Assembly (NCBI GenBank): GCA_964587555.1 | Contig: CAZPLR010000013.1 | Span: forward strand, 1-43,207 | DNA: 43,207 bases | DNA from: JAHHTP01 sp964587555 | GTDB taxonomy: Bacteria; Bacillota; Clostridia; Oscillospirales; Ruminococcaceae | Direction of reading: 5' to 3' | Shown: positions 7,492 to 15,371 of the stretch, piece after piece | Numbering within the stretch: the stretch's first letter is position 1 | Layout of the letters: every line of letters begins with the position of its first letter | Translations under genes and position numbers: made by a program | Notes under the pieces: model-generated | Database searches by the model: none | What the model saw: only the letters and a program-made list of their open reading frames with translations | Told to the model about the DNA's origin: nothing

Positions 7492-8646
7492 ATGAGCAAT
7501 CAGAATATCAAAGAAGCATTTTTAACCTATTGCAAAACCCCAAGCATCTCAGAAAAAGAGATAAACGACCCGCAGGTCTTTTATAACAGCATCCCTGTCA
7601 ACGCATTGCTTACCGAAATGGACAAAGATCCAAAGTATGCGGAGGAAGCGCTTGATTTCATTGCAGAGAACCTCAAAACCATGATGCCATACCGCGCCTG
7701 TCTTTCCGCCTTTTTCATCGGTCTATACGGTGAGCACGGCGTCACAAGCCTTTACGCCGACCGCGACCTGCTCGATTTCTTCGACGTCGCCTTAAAATAC
7801 GTTATGCGGCTGATCATCGGGCTGATAAAAGCAAGCCCGACCAAAGAGATCAACGAGACGAACATCAAAGAGATGTTTGCAAAGCTGGATATTGCAAAGC
7901 TCACCGAAAAGGATCCGACAGCCGTGCAGCTCATCAAGGGATTGCCGCAGCTCTGTACTGCGGTGCTGTCGCGCATTGCCACCAGCCGCGCGATGCGCGC
8001 CTACCTGCGCAACGTCAATATCGTCACTGCCTGCGGCGTCGTGGGCTATCTGATCCCTGCCGCGCGCTTTGTCGCCGCAATGCTCAATATGGTGGAGCAG
8101 CAACAGATTCTTGTGCTGTTCCCGAACTATAAGATCGGTTTTGAGGTGACGGTCGAAGAGGTCGACAGCAACTACTTAATATTCAGCCTGCTGCAAAATA
8201 CGTTGGCAAAAGAAGGGTATATGAGCAAGCTGGGCTTATCCGGCTACAAGGTCAATCCAATGATCGACAAAGCGATCAACCGCGAGCTGGGGAAAGACGA
8301 CGTTGTTCCGGATCCGCTGCTGGATTTCGCCGCGTTTAACTATTACAGCCTGCATCCAATCATCAAGGGCCGCCGCGACCGTTATCTGCTGGACGCCGAC
8401 TATCTCTGCGAAGGGCAGGAGCATATCGACGCGCTGGGTACGTTAGACGGCAGGCACATCCTGCTCGCTGACACATGCACGATCAAACGCTCTTGGGGCA
8501 ATTCGTTTGTCACCGGAGCACATCCGGGTATGCATCCAAAGCTGACAATCGACCGCGTTCTGCCAAAAGACGTGTACGAAAAGTGGATCGAGGCAGTCGA
8601 GGAAATCGGCACCTATCATCAGGAAAAGGGAGAGGAGCAGCCCTAA
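7492..8646 (+). CDS. Uncharacterised 384-residue protein
   Basis: I do not recognise a family. The start at 7492 (MSNQNIKEAF) has AGAAAGGA 8 bases upstream and fits the promoter; an in-frame upstream extension would overlap that promoter's -10 region. There is no signal peptide. The protein looks mainly alpha-helical. One hydrophobic stretch near residues 180-205 (VTACGVVGYLIPAARFVAAML) and another near 100-120 could be buried helices or weak membrane contacts. The middle (IGFEVTVEEVDSNYLIFSLLQNTLA) and the C-terminal part (HILLADTCTIKRSWGN, then GMHPKLTIDRVLP) look conserved-protein-like but show no known catalytic motif. It is transcribed alone, between its own promoter and a bidirectional terminator. 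Codon use looks like its neighbours. Confidence 0.8.
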   Translation: MSNQNIKEAFLTYCKTPSISEKEINDPQVFYNSIPVNALLTEMDKDPKYAEEALDFIAENLKTMMPYRACLSAFFIGLYGEHGVTSLYADRDLLDFFDVALKYVMRLIIGLIKASPTKEINETNIKEMFAKLDIAKLTEKDPTAVQLIKGLPQLCTAVLSRIATSRAMRAYLRNVNIVTACGVVGYLIPAARFVAAMLNMVEQQQILVLFPNYKIGFEVTVEEVDSNYLIFSLLQNTLAKEGYMSKLGLSGYKVNPMIDKAINRELGKDDVVPDPLLDFAAFNYYSLHPIIKGRRDRYLLDADYLCEGQEHIDALGTLDGRHILLADTCTIKRSWGNSFVTGAHPGMHPKLTIDRVLPKDVYEKWIEAVEEIGTYHQEKGEEQP

Positions 8647-8705
8647 ATTTTAACCGGGCAAACGGCTCTCCCCGCCGCCTCTCCGTCCACGCCCCTATTA
8701 TGGCC

Positions 8706-8748
8706 AAAAGCCCCGAAATACCGTTTTTAATGGCATTTCGGGGCTTTC
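8706..8748. terminator. Bidirectional terminator, unknown gene / nitroreductase
   Basis: AAAGCCCCGAAAT (8707-8719) pairs perfectly with ATTTCGGGGCTTT (8735-8747), separating convergent genes. Confidence 0.88.
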
Positions 8749-8757
8749 TGCATCATC

Positions 8758-9279
8758 TTATACAATGGTGTAATTTTTCCGTACCTCTTTTGGTTTTGCC
8801 GCAGCGCCGCTTGGGACGCCGAGCGCTAAGGAGCCAACCGGATGATATCCGTCCGCCAAACCGAAGGATGCGGCAAGCGTCTTCCCCTCCTCGGCGGAAA
8901 ACGCGCTGCAAACGCAGTTGATCCAACAGGTGCCAAGCCCGATGGCATGGGCGGCAAGCATCATATTTTGGATTGCAAGTGAGCAATCCTTATCCGGCGC
9001 AATTGTATCATCCTTGCCGAAAACCAGCACGATTGTCGGCGCTTGATAAAACGGGTCGGCGTCCGCCTGCATTCCGCAGACGGAAACGCAGAGCGCGCGC
9101 ACCTGCTCGCGCGCCTTCTCATCCTGCACAGCGATAAAGTGCCATGTCTGCTGGTTCATTGCCGACGGCGCCTGCAGTCCCGCCTCCAAAACGGTGGTTA
9201 GCTCCGCCTTGGTGATCTGCTGCGGCAGATAGCTTCGCACACTGCGGCGGCTGTAAATGTTTTCTAATACTGGATTCAT
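8758..9279 (-). CDS. Nitroreductase-family flavoprotein
   Basis: A 173-residue FMN-dependent nitroreductase. Members reduce nitro groups, quinones or related acceptors with NAD(P)H; the substrate here is unknown. Family marks are the N-terminal YSRRSVRSYL (FMN phosphate contacts), LQAPSAMNQQTWHF, and GLGTCWIN. It is a short form (about 170 residues) common in anaerobes. The start at 9279 is set by GGGAGG six bases upstream; an in-frame codon at 9294 would place the start inside the upstream gene. It lies 11 bases after the YgjP-like gene and closes the operon thioesterase-prmA-YgjP-nitroreductase. No ferredoxin domain is attached. Confidence 0.9.
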   Translation of the reverse strand: MNPVLENIYSRRSVRSYLPQQITKAELTTVLEAGLQAPSAMNQQTWHFIAVQDEKAREQVRALCVSVCGMQADADPFYQAPTIVLVFGKDDTIAPDKDCSLAIQNMMLAAHAIGLGTCWINCVCSAFSAEEGKTLAASFGLADGYHPVGSLALGVPSGAAAKPKEVRKNYTIV

Positions 9280-9290
9280 AAAAACCTCCC

Positions 9291-9977
9291 TCAACCTATT
9301 TCTTTAAATGAAATGACATACGATTCCAACATGCGCGCTTCCAGCACTTTACGCTCCGGAAGAATCTCATCCACCTGCTGCCAGAACGCCTTGGAGTGAT
9401 TCAGCTCCTTGAGATGGCAAAGCTCGTGTACGACAACATAGTCGATACAATCCTTCGGCAGCATCATGAGCCGAAGGCTTAACGTAATCTCACGCTTTGC
9501 GTTGCACCGTCCCCAGCTTTTTTCGGCGCTGCCAATTCTCAGCCTATCACTATAAAGCCCTGTTTTCCGCTCCCACTCACTGACCAGCGGCGGCAGATAA
9601 CTTCTCGCCGCATCACGATAAAATACCTTAAGCTGAACCATCGCCTCCTTCTTGCATAGGACAAGCCCCTTTTCCTCGATACGATAGCCGCGGGATAGCT
9701 TGTCCGAAAGAAAAATGGGAACCCTTCTGCCCAAAAACGGAATTTCCGCCCCATCCTCGCAGCGAAACGCACTTGCCGCCGCTAGGGAAGCCTGCCCCTT
9801 ATGCTTTTGAATCCAAGCCATGTGGCGCAGAAACAGCCGTTCCAATTCCAGCACTCCCAGCCGGTACGGTACACGCGCTTCCAATGTGCCATCCGGCAGG
9901 AATTTGAAACAGCAGGTTTTTCGCTTTGTGCGGACGACCTGATATGGGATATCTGTGCCGGGGACAAAGCGCTTCAT
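9291..9977 (-). CDS. YgjP-like (DUF45/PF01863) metal-dependent hydrolase
   Basis: A 228-residue protein with the zinc-protease-like motif HELCHLKELNHS (His184, Glu185, His188) followed by SKAFWQQVDEILP. This is the signature of the YgjP/WLM-like group often called M48-family or SprT-like metallopeptidase. The cellular substrate is not established; a nucleotide pyrophosphatase activity has also been proposed for a relative. The ATG at 9977 overlaps the prmA stop as ATGA, so translation is coupled; a GTG at 10001 is an alternative. It has no signal peptide, so it is cytoplasmic. Confidence 0.87.
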   Translation of the reverse strand: MKRFVPGTDIPYQVVRTKRKTCCFKFLPDGTLEARVPYRLGVLELERLFLRHMAWIQKHKGQASLAAASAFRCEDGAEIPFLGRRVPIFLSDKLSRGYRIEEKGLVLCKKEAMVQLKVFYRDAARSYLPPLVSEWERKTGLYSDRLRIGSAEKSWGRCNAKREITLSLRLMMLPKDCIDYVVVHELCHLKELNHSKAFWQQVDEILPERKVLEARMLESYVISFKEIG

Positions 9978-10921
9978 GACAGACCCAAAAGCATTGCGCA
10001 CCAGCCGTTTTCATCCAGCCGCCTTTTGACAGTCAACCCAGAATCGACCAGCGCTTTTTCCACCTCTTCGGCGCGGGTATCGATGATGCCCGATACGATG
10101 AGCTTTGTCTGCGGATGCATGAACCGCTGTACCGACGCAGAAAGCCGGATAATCACATCCGCAACGATGTTGGCGCAGATCACGTCATAGACGCCGCTTA
10201 CCTGCTCGGTCAGATCGCCGCAGTGAAATTCACATCGGCTCTCAACCGCATTTAGCGCGGCGTTCTCTCCGGCGACCTTCACCGCAACCGGATCAATATC
10301 CACGCCATCGGCGTGTTCTGCGCCGAGCCGCAGCGCTGTGATTGCAAGGATCCCCGAACCGCAGCCAATGTCCAAAACCGACTGCCCCGGCTGGATTTCC
10401 TCCTCCAGCAGCGTCATGCAGAGTCTGGTTGTTTCGTGCGACCCGGTGCCGAATGCCAAACCGGGGTCTAACGTGACCAGCACCTGACCCTCTTGAAGCG
10501 CAGGCGTTTCCCAGACCGGACAAACGACCAGACGTTTGCCGATCTGCTGCGGACGATAATATTTTTTCCAAGCATTGGACCAATCCTCCTCGGCAATATT
10601 GCCAAGTGAGAAGCGCAGCTCACCTAACGCCACCGCCGGATTTTCCTCCCGCAGACGGCTCAGTCCCGACTGTATCTGACGCAGCGTTTCTATCCCGGAA
10701 GCGCTGTCCTCCAGATAAAAAACAACAGCGGTCGGTTCGTTTTTCTTCCGCATCAGTTCGTCTTCGACATAATCCCAGCGGACGGCGGTATCCTCCAAAA
10801 ATGCGCAAAAATCCGCCGCATCCTCAACCGCAAAGCCGGCTATTCCGCATTCGACCAAGTAACCGCTGACGATATCCAACCCTTCGGTCGTTGTATAAAG
10901 TCTGATTTCCTTCCAATTCAC
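9974..10921 (-). CDS. prmA: Ribosomal protein L11 methyltransferase
   Basis: A 315-residue SAM-dependent methyltransferase that trimethylates ribosomal protein L11. It has a small N-terminal L11-binding domain (NWKEIRLYTTTEGLD), a linker, and a class I methyltransferase fold with LDPGLAFGTGSHETTRLC, the SAM-binding LDIGCGSGILAI, and the NIVADVI catalytic-loop segment. I choose the GTG at 10921: AAGGAG sits seven bases upstream and the next codons match the normal PrmA start. The upstream in-frame extension would run through the end of the thioesterase gene. It begins one base after the thioesterase stop. Confidence 0.94.
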   Translation of the reverse strand: MNWKEIRLYTTTEGLDIVSGYLVECGIAGFAVEDAADFCAFLEDTAVRWDYVEDELMRKKNEPTAVVFYLEDSASGIETLRQIQSGLSRLREENPAVALGELRFSLGNIAEEDWSNAWKKYYRPQQIGKRLVVCPVWETPALQEGQVLVTLDPGLAFGTGSHETTRLCMTLLEEEIQPGQSVLDIGCGSGILAITALRLGAEHADGVDIDPVAVKVAGENAALNAVESRCEFHCGDLTEQVSGVYDVICANIVADVIIRLSASVQRFMHPQTKLIVSGIIDTRAEEVEKALVDSGLTVKRRLDENGWCAMLLGLS

Positions 10922-10922
10922 C

Positions 10923-11351
10923 CTATCGCTCCTTTTCCTTCGGCGCAAGCGCGGAAAGCTTTTCATAGATATCCGGCAGACGCTTTTTTAAGCTGATTGG
11001 GCGAAACGTCGTGCTGTCTACCCAAGCGTGTCCGCTTGTTCCAACGGCAAGCAGTTCTTCCCGGTGATAAAGCTCGTAGGTAAAGCCGATGCGCACCGGC
11101 GTCAGCCGCTGCACAAACACGCGCACAGTGACCTGCTGCTCATAGCGCGCCGGACGGATGTAATGACAGGATATATCGGTAACCGGCAGCATCACACCGA
11201 GCGATTCAATCTGTGCATAGCTGACGCCGATCTGCTTCATAAAATCGGTGCGCGCAAGTTCAAACCAGACCGGATAGACTGCGTGGTGAACAACGCCCAT
11301 TTGATCGGTTTCGGCATAGCGCACCGTAATATAGCTTTCCGAATAATTCAT
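10923..11351 (-). CDS. Acyl-CoA thioesterase, YbgC/FcbC (4HBT) type
   Basis: A 142-residue single hot-dog-fold protein. It has the YAETDQMGVVHHAVYPVW motif with the catalytic Asp, followed by FELARTDFM, typical of the YbgC/4-hydroxybenzoyl-CoA thioesterase group. These cleave acyl-CoA or acyl-ACP thioesters in the cytoplasm; chain preference cannot be read from the sequence. The start at 11351 follows AGAAAGGAA; a longer in-frame start would overlap the promoter. First gene of the four-gene minus-strand operon. Confidence 0.9.
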   Translation of the reverse strand: MNYSESYITVRYAETDQMGVVHHAVYPVWFELARTDFMKQIGVSYAQIESLGVMLPVTDISCHYIRPARYEQQVTVRVFVQRLTPVRIGFTYELYHREELLAVGTSGHAWVDSTTFRPISLKKRLPDIYEKLSALAPKEKER

Positions 11352-11418
11352 AGCGATTCCTTTCTGCGCAAAACGGATTTCGTCTCTCAGATATTGCCAA
11401 AAATACGTCTGCATTTTC

Positions 11419-11447
11419 ATTATAGCACATTTTACCGCCCAATGCAA
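11419..11447 (-). promoter_or_regulatory. Promoter of the thioesterase-prmA operon
   Basis: Minus-strand TTGCAT (11447-11442) and TATAAT (11424-11419), 17-base spacer. Confidence 0.75.
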
Positions 11448-11471
11448 GATTCTATCCCAGCGGAAAACCGC

Positions 11472-11500
11472 TTGACTTTCTTGATGGAATGACGTATCAT
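11472..11500 (+). promoter_or_regulatory. Promoter of rnhA-desulfurase-mnmM
   Basis: TTGACT (11472-11477) and TATCAT (11495-11500), 17-base spacer, divergent from the thioesterase promoter with about 25 bases between the two -35 boxes. Confidence 0.68.
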
Positions 11501-11535
11501 AAAAAGGGCAGAACGCAACGGAAAGGAAGTATCAT

Positions 11536-11988
11536 ATGCCGCAAACACAAAAAAAACAGGTCGAATTATTCACCGACGGCGCTTGCTCCGGCAATCCGGG
11601 ACCGGGTGGCTGGGGAGCCGTCCTGCGATACAAGGGAATGGAGAAGGAGCTTTCCGGCGGCGAGGCCTCTACCACCAACAACCGCATGGAGCTTACCGCA
11701 GTAATCGAAGGCTTAGCCGCCCTCAAAGAAAGCTGCGCGGTAACGCTGTGCAGCGACTCCAAATACGTCATCGACGCACTTTCGCTGGGCTGGGCAAAAA
11801 AGTGGAAAAAAAGCGGCTGGATGCGCGCAAAAGATAAGCCCGCCCTAAATCCTGACCTCTGGGAACGGCTTTTGACCTTGACAGAGCAGCACGAAATCAC
11901 CTATCGCTGGATCAAAGGACATGCCGGGCATCCGGAAAACGAGCGCTGCGACAAATTAGCGGTTGCAGAAAGCAAAAAATTTTCATAA
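11536..11988 (+). CDS. rnhA: Ribonuclease HI
   Basis: A 150-residue RNase HI that cuts the RNA strand of RNA-DNA hybrids. The four acidic metal ligands are in place: FTDGACSGNPGPGG (Asp), NNRMELTAV (Glu), SDSKYVI (Asp) and ENERCDKLA (Asp), and the basic protrusion (WAKKWKKSGW) is present. The length is that of an E. coli-type enzyme without the N-terminal hybrid-binding domain. AAGGAAG precedes the ATG. First gene of a three-gene operon. Confidence 0.96.
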   Translation: MPQTQKKQVELFTDGACSGNPGPGGWGAVLRYKGMEKELSGGEASTTNNRMELTAVIEGLAALKESCAVTLCSDSKYVIDALSLGWAKKWKKSGWMRAKDKPALNPDLWERLLTLTEQHEITYRWIKGHAGHPENERCDKLAVAESKKFS

Positions 11989-11998
11989 GGAAAACGCT

Positions 11999-13147
11999 AT
12001 GAAACGTTTAATTTATCTCGATCATGCCGCGACCACCCCCTTAAGCCCCGCAGTGCTTGACGCGATGCTGCCATATTTGACGGAGCAATACGGCAATCCG
12101 GCGAGCCTGCACAAAGCCGGGCTTTATGCCAAGCGCGCTGTCGACCGCGCAAGAGCGCAGCTCGCGGCTGCGCTGCACTGCGAGCCCGAGGAAATCTTTT
12201 TCACCGCAAGCGGCAGTGAAGCAAACTATTTCGCCGCATACGGCAGCGCGCGGGCGCTGCGGCAAAAAAACAGCCGCCCGCTTTCCCTTTTCACCACTCC
12301 GGTCGAACACAGCTCGATGCTTGATCCGCTGCGCGCGCTGCAAGCTGAAGGAAACGCGCTTGCCTTTGGGTGCGTCAACGGCGCCGGAAAGCTGCTCACT
12401 GTGCCGGACAAAGCCTGCGATCTTGCCTTTGTCCAGCTTGCCAACAACGAAACCGGCATTGTGCAGCCGATCCCTGAAATTGCGAAGAAATGTCTGGAAA
12501 ATGGAACTTTTCTTCATGTCGACGCGGTACAGGGCTTCGGGCAGCTCCCGTTGAATTTAAAAACGCTTCCGGTTTCCACCCTCTCGCTTTCAGCGCACAA
12601 ATTCCACGGACCGAAAGGAGCGGGCGCGCTATTCATCCGCGCCAAAACGCCGATGAGCCTATCCCTGCCGAAAAGCAAAAGACTCGCTGCTGGGACCGAA
12701 AACGTCGCAGCGATCGTCGGTATGGGCGCTGCGGCGGAGCTGGCTGTCAAGCGCTTATCCGAGAGCGCAGCAAAAAAGGAGCGGCTGCGGCTTTTGCTGC
12801 GTGGACTGATTCAGGAAAGCATCCCGGATGCGGTATTTGTGGGCGAGCGGGATTTCACGCTGGACGACCTGCTGCTGCCGGGGATTTTAAGCGTTTCTAT
12901 CCCAGAATGCGAAAGCGAAGGCTTGCTCACGCTGCTCGACCTAAAAGGTATTTGCGCTTCGGCGGGGGCGGCTTGCCATGCGGGAGAAAAAACAGCCTCG
13001 CACGTTTTAACCGCAATCGGTCTGCCCGACCGCCTGCTCCGCTCGGTGATCCGTTTTTCAATCGGAGAGGAGAATACCGAGGAAGAAATCCGCTTTGCCG
13101 CACAGCAGCTTTTTACCATATCCAGCAGCTTAAGGGCGCTTCGCTGA
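11999..13147 (+). CDS. Cysteine desulfurase (NifS/IscS family)
   Basis: A 382-residue PLP enzyme that removes sulfur from cysteine as an enzyme-bound persulfide for Fe-S clusters or tRNA thiolation. YLDHAATTPLSP begins the family N-terminus, the PLP lysine is Lys201 in SLSAHKFHGPKG, and the catalytic cysteine is most likely Cys326 in ASAGAACHAG, in place of the common SGSACTS. The start at 11999 follows AAGGAAA. It begins 10 bases after rnhA and is followed 10 bases later by mnmM; the latter acts on 2-thiouridine tRNA, which suggests sulfur supply to tRNA. No IscU or MnmA gene lies in the window. Confidence 0.92.
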   Translation: MKRLIYLDHAATTPLSPAVLDAMLPYLTEQYGNPASLHKAGLYAKRAVDRARAQLAAALHCEPEEIFFTASGSEANYFAAYGSARALRQKNSRPLSLFTTPVEHSSMLDPLRALQAEGNALAFGCVNGAGKLLTVPDKACDLAFVQLANNETGIVQPIPEIAKKCLENGTFLHVDAVQGFGQLPLNLKTLPVSTLSLSAHKFHGPKGAGALFIRAKTPMSLSLPKSKRLAAGTENVAAIVGMGAAAELAVKRLSESAAKKERLRLLLRGLIQESIPDAVFVGERDFTLDDLLLPGILSVSIPECESEGLLTLLDLKGICASAGAACHAGEKTASHVLTAIGLPDRLLRSVIRFSIGEENTEEEIRFAAQQLFTISSSLRALR

Positions 13148-13157
13148 AAGGAGAAAA

Positions 13158-13733
13158 ATGGATTTTCCAAAGTCACTCAACGCGCTGACGCTCTCCCATA
13201 GATTTATGGCGGAATACGTAGGCGCCGGCGCAAAGTGTGTCGACGCGACCGCCGGACGTGGGAACGACGCTGCCTTTTTAGCAGAAAAATGCGGTGATTC
13301 CGGACATGTTTGGGCATTCGACATTCAAACGGACGCGCTTGCCAGCACCAAAAGGCTTTTAGAGGAAAAGGGGCTTTCTCAGCGTGTGACGCTGATTTTA
13401 GACAGCCACAGCCGTCTGGAGCGCTACCTCACGCCGGAGAGCATCGATTTTATCTGCTTCAACTTTGGCTGGCTTCCGGGCGGTGACCACAATCTGTTTA
13501 CCCGCGCTGAAACAAGCATAGCCGCAATCGACGCCTCGCTGCGGCTGTTAAAACCGGGCGGAGCGATGTCGCTTTGCGTCTACTATGGAAGAAACAACGG
13601 CACGACGGAGCGGGATGCGATCCTGTCGTATCTGCGCACCGTCGATCCCAAAACCGCAAGCGTGCTCTGCTGCGAATTTTCCAACCGTCCCGGCAATCCT
13701 GCGATCCCTGTTTTCCTCTGGAAAGGCAGATAA
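13158..13733 (+). CDS. mnmM: tRNA mnm5s2U-forming methyltransferase (YtqB/MnmM type)
   Basis: A 191-residue class I SAM methyltransferase of the group once called putative rRNA methylase (PF06962). B. subtilis YtqB of this group was shown to methylate nm5s2U to mnm5s2U at the tRNA wobble base. Visible marks are the SAM-binding VDATAGRGNDAAFLAE and the family signature FNFGWLPGGDHNLFT followed by the LLKPGGAMSLCVYYG strand. The ribosome site is GAAAGGAG. Last gene of the rnhA-desulfurase-mnmM unit. Assignment rests on family resemblance. Confidence 0.87.
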   Translation: MDFPKSLNALTLSHRFMAEYVGAGAKCVDATAGRGNDAAFLAEKCGDSGHVWAFDIQTDALASTKRLLEEKGLSQRVTLILDSHSRLERYLTPESIDFICFNFGWLPGGDHNLFTRAETSIAAIDASLRLLKPGGAMSLCVYYGRNNGTTERDAILSYLRTVDPKTASVLCCEFSNRPGNPAIPVFLWKGR

Positions 13734-13737
13734 ATGC

Positions 13738-13786
13738 TAAAAATGTCCAAAGAGCGGATTTTTCCCGTTCCCTGGACATTTTTTGC
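13738..13786 (+). terminator. Terminator after mnmM
   Basis: AAAAATGTCCA pairs with TGGACATTTTT across a 23-base loop that itself can fold (GCGG/CCGT); a T-run follows. Confidence 0.75.
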
Positions 13787-13815
13787 TTTTCAAGCTGTTT
13801 CAGCCTTTTTTATGT

Positions 13816-13849
13816 AGGCGTCTTTCCTATAAAATGCGGGAAAACGCCT
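13816..13849. other. Hairpin between mnmM and the patatin gene
   Basis: AGGCGT-C-TTTCC pairs with GGGAAA-ACGCCT. It has no T-run on either strand, so it is not a classical terminator; it might be a 3'-end stabiliser of the patatin-like mRNA. Confidence 0.45.
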
Positions 13850-13861
13850 GCTATTACACAT

Positions 13862-14746
13862 CTATATGGATTCACTTCTGCCCTTGAAAAATGCGGTTGA
13901 GGCACGCAGCGCGTTATCGATGTAAAGCTGATAGAGCGGAGAAAGCACCGCCGCAGCGTCCTCATAGCCCTGCTTCATCCGACGCACTGCGCTTTCGCCG
14001 CTGAAGTCAAGCGTACCTTTTATCATGCCGCCCTGCGGCTCAGATGGAATGATCTCGACAAAGTGCGCATCCGGATAGCTTTCGCGGAAGCCGAGCGCCT
14101 TGATGTCGTCCCGCAGATAACAAACAATAAAAGTGCGGATGCCAATCTCGTAAAGCGGCTTAACCGGAACATTATCCGCAAGCCCGCCGTCCCAATACTC
14201 CTGCCCGTCGATCTCCTGCTTTGGAAAGATCACCGGCAGCGCGCTGGACGCCATGGCGATCTGCCGCACAAGCGCCGGCTCCTTTTGATCCATCCGCAGA
14301 TAGTCCATCTTTCTCGTCTTCACCGCAAAGCTTCCGGCAAAAAGCGGCATTTTACAGTTCCGAATCCGCGTCATATCAATATTTTTTAGGATCAGCTCCT
14401 CGATCCCCTCCGGAGAAAACACACCGTTTTTGAGCGCGTTTGTCAGAACCATCGCCGCGCCTGCACCCAAGGTGAGCGCACCCGCGCCGGTAAAAATCGG
14501 AAGCAGCCGCATAACCGTCGCCGGCTGAAACAGAAGAATATCCTTTTTGCGGAGATTTTTCCATATCTCCTCAGCGAGCGAAAGGTCATTATTCGCAAAC
14601 AGCAGCGTGTTTAACGCGCCGACCGAAGTGCCCGATACCGCTGCGATCCTCCTGTCTATGCCGAACTCCTTTAACGCCTTCCACACGCCGATTTGAAACG
14701 CGCCCTTTCCGCCGCCGCCCGCTAAAACCAATCCGATCCCGTTCAT
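13862..14746 (-). CDS. Patatin-like phospholipase
   Basis: A 294-residue cytoplasmic-looking protein of the patatin/RssA group (acyl hydrolase with a Ser-Asp dyad). The oxyanion loop is GGGGKGAF (residues 10-17), the nucleophile Ser41 lies in GTSVG, and the catalytic Asp186 in DGG. A Gly/Ala-rich stretch near residues 85-103 is hydrophobic and may touch membrane. No signal peptide. Substrate unknown; members act on phospholipids or lysophospholipids. Monocistronic, convergent with mnmM. Confidence 0.92.
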   Translation of the reverse strand: MNGIGLVLAGGGGKGAFQIGVWKALKEFGIDRRIAAVSGTSVGALNTLLFANNDLSLAEEIWKNLRKKDILLFQPATVMRLLPIFTGAGALTLGAGAAMVLTNALKNGVFSPEGIEELILKNIDMTRIRNCKMPLFAGSFAVKTRKMDYLRMDQKEPALVRQIAMASSALPVIFPKQEIDGQEYWDGGLADNVPVKPLYEIGIRTFIVCYLRDDIKALGFRESYPDAHFVEIIPSEPQGGMIKGTLDFSGESAVRRMKQGYEDAAAVLSPLYQLYIDNALRASTAFFKGRSESI

Positions 14747-14800
14747 TCACCCAGCTCCCTTCTTTCCCCGTTTGAACGCGCCGTTTTTCTATGATAATTC

Positions 14801-14829
14801 ATTATAGCAGATTTACGCAAAATTGACAA
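14801..14829 (-). promoter_or_regulatory. Promoter of the patatin-like gene
   Basis: Minus-strand TTGTCA (14829-14824) and TATAAT (14806-14801), 17-base spacer. Confidence 0.78.
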
Positions 14830-14882
14830 CCGCCAAGCCATAAAATTTTCTTTCAACTTTTCCACAGGCTTTTTCAACCTAC

Positions 14883-14917
14883 TTTGAACAGGTCAAACAT
14901 GTCACGGGCGCTGACAT
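14883..14917. repeat. Two adjacent inverted repeats, operator-like
   Basis: TTTGA-ACAGG-TCAAA (14883-14897) and ATGTCA-CGGGCGC-TGACAT (14899-14917), lying between the divergent patatin and rubredoxin promoters. They may be regulator sites; no known consensus is assigned. The rest of the 14747-15125 gap holds the two promoters and the rubredoxin palindrome. Confidence 0.45.
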
Positions 14918-15027
14918 TTATCGGCTGATTACCACCATATTGACAAAAATCTGACGTCCTTTTTTCAATAATGCGCTTTTTCGCTTTTTGTTATTGCATT
15001 TTGTTTTTCTTGAATTACGGTCAAAAA

Positions 15028-15043
15028 TGTTGCATATGCAACA
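15028..15043. promoter_or_regulatory. Crp/Fnr-type operator upstream of rubredoxin
   Basis: A perfect 16-base palindrome, TGTTGCAT-ATGCAACA. It takes the place of a -35 box; its centre is about 41 bases upstream of the start predicted from TATAAT at 15064. That is the classical class II activator position for Crp/Fnr proteins. The same palindrome type occurs at 16134 in front of the nearby Crp/Fnr gene. Confidence 0.75.
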
Positions 15044-15063
15044 GACAAATCAAAAAAAATCAG

Positions 15064-15069
15064 TATAAT
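15064..15069 (+). promoter_or_regulatory. -10 box of the rubredoxin promoter
   Basis: TATAAT with no good -35 hexamer at the right distance, as expected for an activator-dependent promoter. Confidence 0.65.
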
Positions 15070-15125
15070 GGTGTCATTGGCAGTCCCAACGGACTGCGAT
15101 CATTAAATCAGGGAGGAAAACCAAG

Positions 15126-15284
15126 ATGAAAAAATATGTCTGCGACTTATGCGGCTGGGTTTACGACGAGGCTGTCGGCGATCCAGAGAACGGTATTGCA
15201 CCGGGCACGAAATTTGAGGATCTGCCGGATGATTTTGCCTGCCCACTGTGCGGCGCGGGAAAAGATTCTTTCAGCGAGGAATAA
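15126..15284 (+). CDS. Rubredoxin
   Basis: A 52-residue rubredoxin, a one-iron electron carrier of the cytoplasm used in anaerobes for oxygen and peroxide detoxification and other redox tasks. Both Cys-x-x-Cys pairs are present: YVCDLCGWVYDE at residues 6 and 9 and FACPLCGAGKDSF at residues 39 and 42. The Trp that usually precedes the second pair is replaced by Phe. GGAGG lies nine bases before the ATG. It is alone in its transcript, between the operator-controlled promoter and a terminator. Confidence 0.96.
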   Translation: MKKYVCDLCGWVYDEAVGDPENGIAPGTKFEDLPDDFACPLCGAGKDSFSEE

Positions 15285-15307
15285 GAAAGACTTTTCATAA
15301 AGCAGCG

Positions 15308-15344
15308 TCGGCGCGGCCTTACCACGTAAGGCACGCCGATTTTC
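15308..15344 (+). terminator. Terminator after rubredoxin
   Basis: TCGGCG and CCTTA pair with TAAGG and CGCCGA, followed by TTTTCATT. It lies before the convergent regulator gene. Confidence 0.72.
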
Positions 15345-15371
15345 ATTCCAAAAGTCAGCGTTCTGTCCTTT

